A DNA stretch of 64,000 nt, taken from NCBI GenBank assembly GCA_013420905.1, contig JAAXNY010000017.1:1054001-1118000 (forward strand). The letters are read 5' to 3'. The position numbers were made by a program, and so were the translations under genes. This document shows positions 48,701-57,118 of this stretch, in pieces. Numbering within the stretch: the stretch's first letter is position 1; each line of letters opens with the position of its first letter. The notes beneath the pieces were generated by a model that saw only the letters and a program-made list of their open reading frames with translations, was not told the origin of the DNA and ran no database searches. The DNA comes from Collybia mongolica. Lineage: Eukaryota; Basidiomycota; Agaricomycetes; Agaricales; Clitocybaceae.

Positions 48701-49349
48701 AAAATAGAGAGCGTACCTGAATCCGGTGGAAAGGGTTTGCATGGTGTACTTGGACCATGCAGGCCCGACAAAATAAGCGGCGATCATAACAATCGACGCA
48801 ACGGAAGTTCGGCTCAGCAGTGCGTTGGTAGCAAGAGGGGCAAGTAGCCCGAGCCGCAGGCCCTTCGATTGCATGTCCTTCGCTGCGCAGGAGCTCTTGA
48901 ACAAAGACGTCGATTTCCGGGATCCATGCGAGCAATGGGTTATCCTGTAGAGGATTAACTCATGTCCATACAAGCGAAACGAAAACACTCACTCCTAAAA
49001 AACCCCTCTTCCGTTTAGTCCGTTCGTCCTGCATAGTGCTCACATAACCAGGCTCTAGCATTCTCTCGACTTGGTCTGCGTCGCTCTCTTCATCACTGAG
49101 CATAGCGGAATCCATGGGAGCTGAGGTCGCCTCTTCCGATCGCCAAATGATCGGTTCACCAGCCGCGGGAGCTGGACGTTTTTGAGGCGATGCTGGCATT
49201 TCGTAGTAGAAGTTGGTCGTAGAGAGGCGGCGTGAACCCGATTGTATTTGTGTATGGGCTTGAATCATGGTGGGCGGGGGAGGCACAGTTGTATCATTTT
49301 CGTCATCACTTTCGATGTATTCGATGGGACGAGTGCGCTTTGGGGGCAT
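45742..49349 (-). CDS. KDZ transposase of inner element, intact
   Basis: Ten exons, 49349-48993, 48944-48717, 48653-48285, 48233-48040, 47987-47670, 47617-47223, 47163-46987, 46936-46798, 46740-46091 and 46031-45742, total 3117 nt, 1038 residues, with every phase consistent and no internal stop. Order of regions: acidic N-terminus with a KRKR cluster, CxC2 cysteine cluster (CPSCYQRTAEPNFRCVDC, CRACMVQVHH), a linker with DEFVVLDVNGIHSVSL, then the KDZ RNase H-like core (GIDANFRLKRLNV, LISYDIACQWSRNL, GRTDGEAPERGWAATNAVA, GPGSRRDTLDDHFGDYNW) and a long charged C-terminal region. Acidic residues in these three core blocks are the likely DDE catalytic set. Being intact inside a younger insertion, it is a candidate for a recently active transposase. 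Confidence 0.93.
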
Positions 49350-50037
49350 AGCGTGCAGTAAGGTTGGAAGGCGTGATCGGGTGGGCGTTGGGGTCTTAAG
49401 CAACAGGTAACTTGATTTGGAGATAAGAAACATTCCAAGCGAAATTTCGAGATGGATGGTGGTGCACAAAAGAACCACGAGACGATGGTATTAAAGTACT
49501 CTGGAACAAGCGGGTAAAACAATATCGAACAAAATAGCCCTAGAGATGACTAGAAGTGAGTAAACGAGGCAAAGAGCAGATTAAGATAAGAAAATTATCA
49601 CACCTGTTGACCCATCCCGCCTGCATGTCAGATGTAAGGAACCAGCGGGTAAGACTGTATTGATACAAAATAGCCTAGGAATCAATCTAGAGATGACCAG
49701 AAGTGAGTGAACGAGGCAAGGAGCGTAATAAGAAAGAAAATGACCATACCTGTTGAATCACCTGCTTGCATGCTCGATGTAAGGGTAAAGAAGGGAAATG
49801 TGAATCGTAAAGTGGTGGTATGAAGAAATCCTGCAGTTGGGCGATAAGGAAGCATCATGCATGGTCATCGTGCATGTTCGAAGATAGCAACGACGATGTT
49901 GATGTTTGCATTCAACCACATCACATGACCTTGTCCCAAAACATTATTGTAAGGTGATCATCTCGCGTGACATTTGAGGCCCAAAATATATAGTCAGGTC
50001 AATAAACAGAGAAGTACATAGCACCAGTAGACTATGT
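49350..50037. other. Promoter side of inner transposase, contains a duplication
   Basis: No gene seen. Two similar blocks of about 120 bp (around 49500-49625 and 49625-49760) share AGCGGGTAA, AATAGCC, TAGAGATGAC, AGAAGTGAGT, AACGAGGCAA and ACACCTGTTGA-like words in the same order, so this upstream region has been duplicated in tandem. Confidence 0.6.
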
Positions 50038-50880
50038 TCAAATCCCATTTCGTGCGCGAAGTTTTCTTGTTCTTCTTTTTGGACCTCCCGTGCCTACTAT
50101 ATACTCCTTGTCGCTATCGTGTTTATCGCTAACCTGGGCCCAGTCACCACTCAAAACAGCCGAGGCTTGGGGGAGCAGGGGCTCATGGGGTAAGACTTCA
50201 TCATGCTGGGGCCTTTCTAAAGGTGCCGGATACTGACGAATGTACCGCACATAGAACATATCGGCAAGGTCACGATCTTCTGCCAACTACAAGGTGTGAT
50301 CAATTTCGAGCCAGTAATTATCAATACATGAGACGCACCAGCTGAACATGGTAATCATTAATCTTTCTGTCCCAATGATCATCGGTGGCCTCTAAACAAA
50401 AATGCTGTTCAAAGGCGCGTTCCAATTCCTGACATTCCAGTGCAACGATCAGCTTGCGATCTTTAGTCCAAGAAACACGGACTTTACCACAGTACGACAT
50501 CTGGTTATCCCCTCTACAGCCTGCAAATCATGGTGATCTTGAGGGTGAAATGGCCAGCGTTCGAACCAGATCTTTACCGCCTTGCCGAGGAATTCCCGCC
50601 GTTCCCCACTTGTCTGTGCTTGGCGATAATATGGGGCAAGTTTCTCAACAAACAGCTGCTTATCTTGGCTCTCCAGGTACCGGGCAGGAAGAACATTGTT
50701 GCCGAAAATCACCTCAATGGGCACACGAATCAGTAACCGATTGTTCCTGATCAGGAACCAAGGAAATCAAATACATACCTCTCGAACAGGACGCCCGGTA
50801 TTCAAACTGATTTGGAGCTCCGAGACCATATCGGAGGCTGTTTGTGAGTACGGAAAGCCAACTATTGTCCGAGTACCCAT
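50038..50880 (-). CDS. KDZ-element accessory gene D (inner copy)
   Basis: Start at 50880 (MGTRTIVGFPYSQTASDMV, donor GTATGT after RPVRE). A middle exon encodes VEKLAPYYRQAQTSGERREF and AVKIWFERWPFHPQDH. The next encodes DRKLIVALECQELERAFEQ and ends NDYHVQL. The last exon begins LAEDRDLADMFYVRYIRQY, stops at 50038 and ends in a basic tail (KRRTRKLRARNGI). The middle exon's 5' border is uncertain. It is the counterpart of 41057-41721: same place beside the transposase gene and same transcription direction as it. Confidence 0.7.
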
Positions 50881-51089
50881 TGTCACAATCGTGGTTGGTT
50901 AGGAAGGTTGAAAAAGACTTAAGACGTCAGTTAACCCATTTCCCGGATACCGGTGTCCGAGCAATAAAAACCAAAAAATGCGAAAATAAATTTATACCCC
51001 ATCGTTAAAATGTGGGAAATGGATGTAAGAACTCTAGATTGGCCGTTTGAATTATCTGTAATTTTTTTCCAAGGCTAGGTAAAGTGTTG

Positions 51090-51105
51090 AGTAAAGGTCA
51101 GACAG
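51090..51105. promoter_or_regulatory. Conserved 16-mer between D and A
   Basis: AGTAAAGGTCAGACAG, the exact inverse of the 16-mer at 40719-40734, in the interval between the divergent starts of genes D (50880) and A (51163). Confidence 0.5.
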
Positions 51106-51162
51106 CTGCACAAAAGTCCGGGTCAAGTCACGACGTTTCACCCGTTAACTTGACCACTGCCA

Positions 51163-51873
51163 ATGGGTCGCCCCAAGTTGTACCACACACCTGAGGCTCG
51201 CTTGGCCGCAAACCGTGCAAAAAGTAAACGGTCATACGACAGGTACGTTTACCTTAACTTATTTCATCTGATTAAAGCTCGATGTGGTCCCTAGACACAA
51301 ACCTGAGATTGCTGTGCGTCGTCGCCAAAAACGTGGAACACATCAACCAGAGTATAATAACTTTTCTCGCTTTAACCTAAACATCGTTGACATTTTGTGC
51401 TAGACATGAAAGATCACATGGTAAATGTAAATGCGCCATCCGAGTCAGAGATGGGTATGTCGAAATCTAGGGACCCCTGTTCTGTGAGTCTGTGACTGAT
51501 GTATCCACCAAGTAGTACCTATTGGATCAAGCGGTGCCAATGCTTGGCAGCAAAACTCGGTACCCTTACTGGTGGATCGGCCTCACTCTTTGTCGACGGC
51601 CTCTATCAGAAGTACGCTATTTCACAAAATCAAGACGTCCTCGACGCGGCAGTGGCTCAAACATCACATTTTCTTATGCGGATCCGGCGCTATCAAGGCA
51701 AAATTTTACAGCTTGCTGGTGTGGGCCCAGAGCTGGAGCTAGTGAATACTATTGAAAGGGAGGTTAGTGAAGTCAATTCGTGGCTGGAAGAGCTCTTGTG
51801 CAGTGTGATGGGCGGTTTCGACGAGGCTGTCGCAGCATACAAATTATGCAGTTTCATGTTTCAGTTGAAATAA
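51163..51873 (+). CDS. KDZ-element accessory gene A (inner copy)
   Basis: Starts MGRPKLYHTPEARLAANRA and continues across an intron (acceptor CCCTAG) into RHKPEIAVRRRQKRGTHQP, a strongly basic segment. Short exons follow (MKDHMVNVNAPSE), and the C-terminal exon runs from about 51516 to TAA at 51873 with IRRYQGKILQLAGVGPELEL and SWLEELLCSVMGGFDEAV. The outer element's counterpart shares the N-terminal motif and the IRRYxxxILQxAGVG block. A small nuclear basic protein is likely from composition; its role is unknown. Confidence 0.72.
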
Positions 51874-52001
51874 AACAATGTTTTTTTTTTGTCGCAGCAT
51901 TCAAAGACAGCACATTTATATTATATACAAGCAATATGGGAGACAGGATGGCTCGGCAATGAATAGGGTCTACACACAAAATCTACAAAAAAAAATTCTC
52001 C

Positions 52002-52352
52002 TCACGCGATCGTGACTAAATCATGTACAACCGCTTGCTCAAACGCGGCCCTGGCGTCTTTCTCCGTCGGATACTTTTCGAAGCAGGCCCCAGAGACGCC
52101 ACTGACAAGGGGTGATACGACGTGCCTGACAAGATTAATCAATAGAAATGAAAAGCGGTTCGTATGGGACGCACCAGCCTTGGAAAACACCCACATCACG
52201 GCCACGTGTCACAGCATACCAGGCTCCCGTCGCAACGCGCCTCACACTCACGGGCGTGGCATGGTTCTGACTTGAGGCGCTGTAGGTTAGTGTCGGAGGT
52301 CGCTCCGATCGTGAGCTGCTTGGGGTTGACTATGGGGCGAGGCAAGGTTTGC
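52002..52352 (-). pseudogene. KDZ-element gene C (inner copy), degraded or N-truncated
   Basis: The last two exons are clear: AWYAVTRGRDVGVFQGW joins across an intron (donor GTGCGT, acceptor TTGTCAG) to HVVSPLVSGVSGACFEKYP and a helix EKDARAAFEQAV, ending TGA at 52002. This is the RNase H1 N-terminal/viroplasmin-like domain with its conserved VSGVSGAxxxxYPT turn. The upstream part lacks the Ala/Pro-rich region and SUMO-like motif of the outer copy, and I found no convincing start, so the gene is either shortened or broken. Confidence 0.6.
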
Positions 52353-52392
52353 CATAAACTGTATAGCCATTCGGGTAGTTCCGCATCAATTA

Positions 52393-52600
52393 CGGCTCAA
52401 AAAACTATACAGTCATTTGGTCTTCTCCGGTGACGGACAAGGTTCCAGGCTGTTTGGCTTGGCGATGGTTGTGCTAATATTAACCTGTTACAGTGGCTCA
52501 AAGAACTGTACAGTCATTCGGTCTTCTCCGGTGATGGACAAGGTTGGGCGCATTCGGGTAGTTCCACGAGGCTGTTTGGCTAATATTAACGAGACTTTAT
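52393..52600. repeat. Tandem repeat in divergent B/C promoter of inner element
   Basis: Two copies of about 105 bp, each with GGCTCAAA.AACT.TACAGTC, then TCGGTCTTCTCCGGTGA.GG and a GCTAATATTAAC block. The first unit has ACTATACAGT (52404-52413), the second the perfect palindrome ACTGTACAGT (52505-52514). Confidence 0.8.
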
Positions 52601-52607
52601 CTGGCTG

Positions 52608-54865
52608 ATGGCCCCACCATCTTGGGCAAATGAGGAGCAACTAAAATTCCTCCGAAGTCGCCAACACGATCACTGGGAGAAACGGGTCCAAAAGAAGTTG
52701 GCGCTGTTTTGGCCTGTTCTCGACCGCGAGTGGTTCGAACGTTGGCCCATCGCCGTGCCTGATAACCCCATTCCGCATAGCCCAGAAGAGTTTGAGGCTT
52801 CACGAGAAGCAGAAGGCGAACTTATTGCACGGCAAAAAAAGGTATGTCAATTTTTACTTTCGTCACAGCTCAGCCTTAATTCAATGTATATCAGCGTCTG
52901 AAAGACTGGTTCAACAATAACAATATCAGCAAAACCAAGTTGCGCAATGGGCACTTATCTTACAAACCTTTCCAAATCCAGATGAAATCCCGTCGTCGAC
53001 CTCAACACATCGAGATTTATTCACGTCAATACTACAAGGATCGCGTCCGGGACAGAGTCAAAGCCGAGATTGAAAACAAGGGTCTAAGCCGGAAGGAAAT
53101 TTTGGGCACCATCAAACGTCTCACAGCCGAAGCATTTGAGGCCGAGGATCCCGAGTTGAAGGAGAGGATATTCGCTCAAGCCGCCGCGATGAAGAATGCT
53201 CCCGCTGATGACGAAGAAGCTGCGGATGGAAACCCTACTCCTGAAAGTTATGCAGAGTAAGTATTCGTTAATGTTTGGCGGGTAAATTGTTGATCCGACC
53301 TTTCGCATCTAGTGCCATCCAAGTCTTACCAGCGGTCCTTGACAAATTCTTCGAGGAGCTGTCTCTCAGGACTGGGTGGGTATTCACGGTTCTAGCGGGT
53401 GGTCCAGAACCTGCGAACGGGGGCAAAATTAGAACACTCGGGTGCGTAACCAGTGAATTCGTGGATTTTTGTGCGGCTAACCTTCTCCTCCAGATACGAC
53501 TGTGGAAAAAACAACCTCGGGCTCGCTTTTGGAGCCGCCCATCCATCTTTCCAAACCACTTTCCTGAAACCATTTGCAGCATTCGTCAAACAGGTATTCC
53601 GTAAGCACCGCCTTTTTTTTTATTACTTTTGTTTGTATCTGAACCTGTCCTTCGACAGCAACATCTATACGTGAGAGTCGGGCCATCATCCTCAAGACCG
53701 ACGATCCTGATGAGCCACCAACGACAGCAGCAGACATGGCCGCTCTTTCAGACACTGTTGGATCAGGCGCCGCATGCGAGCCTTCCTCAACCCCTGAACA
53801 CGCGCCCTCACACCCTATTTCTGTCCCTGCTACCGCGGCCCCCCAACCTGATGCGGGCCTACATGTGGGACTAGCGATTGACACCCTTCTCGCCGGTGTA
53901 CACGGCCCTGCAGACGGGACGTCATCAGTTCGTTCACGCGCGGGGAGTCACCCTTCAATTAGCGTAGCGCCGGCGGTGACAGATGGACTAGGGGCTTTGG
54001 ATGCGCTCATAACCTATCCATTTCCGCCACCCCCGTCCTCAATTCTTGTGCGAACAAATGAACCCGCCTCGGAACTGTCCCCTGCCTCTCGCTTGGGCCT
54101 TTGTTCACCCCCTCCTTTGTCAAACCCCTTGCCCGCAGCTGCTCCATCTGAGCACCCAAATGAACCTGGGCAACCAAACGAACGTGCCGCGGCTGAACCT
54201 TGCCTTCCCATGACCTGCCCTTCGCCTCCTCCTGTAATGACGCCGGTATGCCCCACTTCCAACATCATTTTGACCTTCCCTCAAGCCGTAACCGCTGCCC
54301 CCGCTGCTACTTCGCCCATAAAAAAACGGGTTGCAGTGCCTTCCCCTCCTCCCCCTCCTACCACAACGCCGTCCGCCTGCTGCTCTCCCCACTCCAACTC
54401 AGCCCCTCAATCAATAATTGCCTCCCCTCCAACTGCCTCCTCCGGTCCATCAAACAAACCCCCCCACCCTTCGCCTCCAACTGTAATGCGGTCTGCCCAC
54501 CACTCGTCTGACCCCGTTCAGACTCCTCCAGTCATCGCCGCCGTCCCACCTACAAGCACGGACAACACGCAGATCTGTACGCGGATCGCACCCCCAAGCA
54601 CCATCACTCCCCATGGTCAAAGCGGCTCGGTACTCCCCGTGATTGTGGAGAAGAAAAGGAAAAGGGTGATGGCGGAAACCCACGATGATCAAGGCGGGAG
54701 AGGTCAGCGCCAACGCAAGGCACCGGCAACAAAGGAAGTAATTCCACTCACGGATGCAAAACGCCTGGATCCCCACGTCGCTCGGTACGTTTTTTTTTCT
54801 TTCTTTCCCCTGCAACGCCCGGTGTTTATGCGGCTTCCAGGGTGGGCAAGAGGGGGGGCCGCTGA
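52608..54865 (+). CDS. KDZ-element accessory gene B (inner copy)
   Basis: Six exons, 52608-52841, 52895-53256, 53313-53441, 53494-53600, 53659-54784 and 54841-54865, give 660 residues with consistent phases and no lesion. MAPPSWANEEQLKFL opens the protein; LDREWFERWPI and RLKDWFNNNNISKTK match the outer copy, as do KAEIENKGLSRKEIL and LRTGWVFTVLAGGPEPANGG. Then a long Pro/Ser/Ala-rich region (about 300 residues) leads to RGQRQRKAPATKEVIPLTD, shared with the outer copy, and a short basic end VGKRGGR. The low-complexity region differs in sequence and length from the outer copy while the flanking blocks are kept. Confidence 0.82.
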
Positions 54866-55324
54866 TATTTGGTCGCCCGGAACTCACGAGCTTCTTGTTT
54901 TCGTGGTCTTGCTGTTGTCTCGTGGTCGCGCACATGTTTTGTTGGACATTCTTATGTTTTTGTGCTCTCGTTGATATTTGGTCGCTTGCAATTCTTCACG
55001 AGCATCTGGTTTTCAGTGTCTGGATGTTGTCTCGTGGTTGTGCACATATGTTTTTTTGTCATGCTTATGTTCTCGTGTTCTCGTTATGCGCTTTTTTGTT
55101 GTTATAATTTACGTCCTGAAAGCAATGCTATATTTAGTAATGATATGTTTTTTTCTTGAGAGATTTGTTTTCATGGAAATGGTGACGAATGTTTGTTTTT
55201 GATAGGTATAAATAGTGCTACGCCGAAGAAATCAGTCGAGGACATATTGATTGATGGGAACCTTATATATATAAATAGTGCTACGCCGAATAAATTAATC
55301 AACGACATATTGAGTGATGGAACC
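54866..55324. repeat. Subterminal tandem repeats at B-side of inner element
   Basis: Two copies of about 110 bp (54866-54972 and 54973-55085) start TGATATTTGGTCGC and contain GTTGTCTCGTGGT and a TTATGTTTTTGTGCTCTCGT-like end. They are followed by two copies of about 60 bp (55206-55265 and 55268-55324) with ATAAATAGTGCTACGCCGAA and GACATATTGA.TGATGG. Confidence 0.75.
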
Positions 55325-55569
55325 CCTGAGGGAGAAGCAAATTAATGGACAGAAAGGAAGAGTAGATATAAATAGGCACCTTGCGTCGGGGCGCGTGACA
55401 TGGAGAAGGAGGCGACGCTTTTTCGACGTGGGCAGGCCCGCCCTTACAATATCAAATCATCACGTGGAGTTGTTATATATCAAGGAGGTCTCTAACCAGC
55501 GCGCTGCATACATCACGTATAAACTGTCACTAGAGTCGATGTGATGTATCAAATGGACATAATAGCCTG

Positions 55570-55576
55570 TACCCAG
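55570..55576. repeat. Target-site duplication TACCCAG, right
   Basis: Matches 44605-44611 exactly. Confidence 0.9.
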
Positions 55577-56686
55577 GGGTTAGAGCTCGAAGAACAACAG
55601 TAATTTATTATTTACTTACAAGGATCCATTCGCATTGCTTACTCAGGCACTAGACGTCGTCTCCGCGCCGATTCGACCGCGTTGGGTGCCCATTCTACTG
55701 ACCTTCAACGGGCAAAAGTTCTAGAACGTGCAAATCGTCTCAAACGGCAGATCAATGCATGGTGTACAGTCCAATTATTGTATATGCCAGCTGTCAGCCG
55801 AATTCGCATTTCGGATGAAAGTGACAATTTGATTTCTGCAGTGGATACACCGCTGTTCCTACCTTCTCAAGCTGTGGTTCAGATTGCCGTGGGCCTTGAC
55901 CTGATGGAATATGAGTGGCGTCTGCGCGTTGCACAAGCTCATGATGCCCTCCACGACATGCGTCGCCTCCTCCTGGTTCGATCTCAAATGTATGCTGCGA
56001 AGGATCGTTTCTCGCGGGGCCAGCGCCAGGTCACTCGGAGCCAGAACCTTCTTCGCGGCATTCAATCTCGTATAGATATGTCCGTGGTGAAGTACCATGA
56101 TTTCCGTGCAGCGCTTCTCAAGTTAGCTCGGCCGCTGGGAAAGGTTGGATGGGATGCTGAACTACGACCACTGCTCGATGCGGAGGTCCGCGGTTTGTCT
56201 GCGAAGGAGGCTGGCAGTAGTGAAGGCCATGTAACAATGTCATGGATATGGAAAACAAGTGAGGAGGGTGGTGACTTTGATCCTGCGGGACCACGAATGC
56301 AAGAAGGTGCGTGAATTTCACAATATATAATATTCTTACACTGATCTGAAGGTATAGCACTTCGGATTGAATGGTGTAAATCGCGTGCAAGAGCTCATCG
56401 TTGGCAGGAAGAATGCCTATTGCTACAGGAGGAAATGCGAAGGGTTAAGGAATTTCTGCTGTGGGAGGAGCGACGTTGGGTGGACCGGGCAACAAAGGTA
56501 GAAACGGCCCTGGACGTCTTTCATGCTGAGGGTCAGCGGGCGTATGCTTTCCGACAAGCATCGATACGCTCACAAATGCGGGTCTATTGCGAGACGACCT
56601 GGAAGGATCTCCCGCAGTATATGTCGCTAGGTACCGGGCTCCCTGAGGGACCAGACGGCGAGAATTACCACGTTGAATGTCACTAA
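55577..56686 (+). pseudogene. KDZ transposase of outer element, C-terminal part
   Basis: Continuation of the gene interrupted at 44611. Exons 55577-55599, 55654-56306 and 56352-56686. Reading LIT-Q at 44611 directly into GLELEEQQ at 55577 gives the same sequence pattern as LITQGIELENQQ in the inner copy. The acceptor at 55653 is ACTAG. The rest (RLRADSTALGAHSTDLQRA, GQRQVTRSQNLLRG, EGHVTMSWIWKT, CLLLQEEMRRVKEFLLW) parallels the C-terminal region of the inner transposase. Without the insertion and the TGA at 43216 the protein would be 1067 residues. Confidence 0.9.
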
Positions 56687-57111
56687 TAATAACTGTTTGT
56701 TTGTTTTTGCGAATGTTTTTTTTGACATTAGATGTGAAGAAGACATAGTTGAGGATAACATACCGAAAGGGAGAACAAGCAACATGAACGGAACAGGCAT
56801 TGACAGACGATCGGCGAGAGTTATCAAACAAGGCCGGGTTATCGCGGACCGAGATCTAATCGAGATTCAAAAACTACGATTGGCAAGGGGCGGGGGCATG
56901 GCCAGCCCGTCACCATCCACAGTGACGAGCTCGATGTCAGCTAGCACGCCCCACAGTGTGTACTACTAGAAAGGGGAGGTGCGGGAATTGCCGGCCTGCG
57001 GTGCATTACAGGCGTTTGATATATCACAGCCCTCTCTAAGATGAGTATATTATATATTACCATCTGTAGCTTGGTACAGTGCATGATATATCATAGTGCC
57101 AGCTACGGGAG

Positions 57112-57118
57112 GCCTCGG
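57112..57118. repeat. Target-site duplication GCCTCGG, right
   Basis: Matches 35717-35723 exactly. Confidence 0.9.

Larger units (their letters stand above)
44612..55569 (-). mobile_element. Inner KDZ transposon (10958 bp), nested
   Basis: Bounded by the duplication TACCCAG. Left tip CACTAGAGGCTGGCCGTC and right tip (inverted) CAGGCTATTATGTCCATT are both 18 bp and followed inward by TGATACATCA, the same geometry as the outer element. The two ends share a second inverted block, TTTATACGTGATGTATG, at 44657 and 55523. Read from its right end, the order is B, C, A, D, KDZ transposase, as in the outer element. The element is inverted relative to its host. Confidence 0.92.
35724..57111 (+). mobile_element. 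Outer KDZ transposon (10.4 kb plus nested insertion)
   Basis: Bounded by the 7-bp duplication GCCTCGG. Left tip CAGGCGTAGACGTCAAAT and right tip (inverted) CTCCCGTAGCTGGCACTA are each exactly 18 bp and are followed inward by the palindrome TGATATATCA (35742-35751 and 57084-57093). A further inner copy of that palindrome and an AT-rich core make about 110 bp of inverted homology between the two ends. Gene order from the left is B (minus), C (plus), A (minus), D (plus), KDZ transposase (plus). With the inner element (10958 bp plus one 7-bp target copy) removed, the element is 10423 bp. Confidence 0.88.

Noticed and set aside
45555..55324. CRISPR-like arrays
   Set aside because: The repeats occur only twice, are 59-120 bp long and have no unique spacers; they are tandem duplications in a eukaryotic element.
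35724..57111. A TET/JBP dioxygenase gene, often linked to KDZ elements in fungi
   Set aside because: I looked for an HxD..H iron-binding pattern in genes A-D of both elements and saw none.
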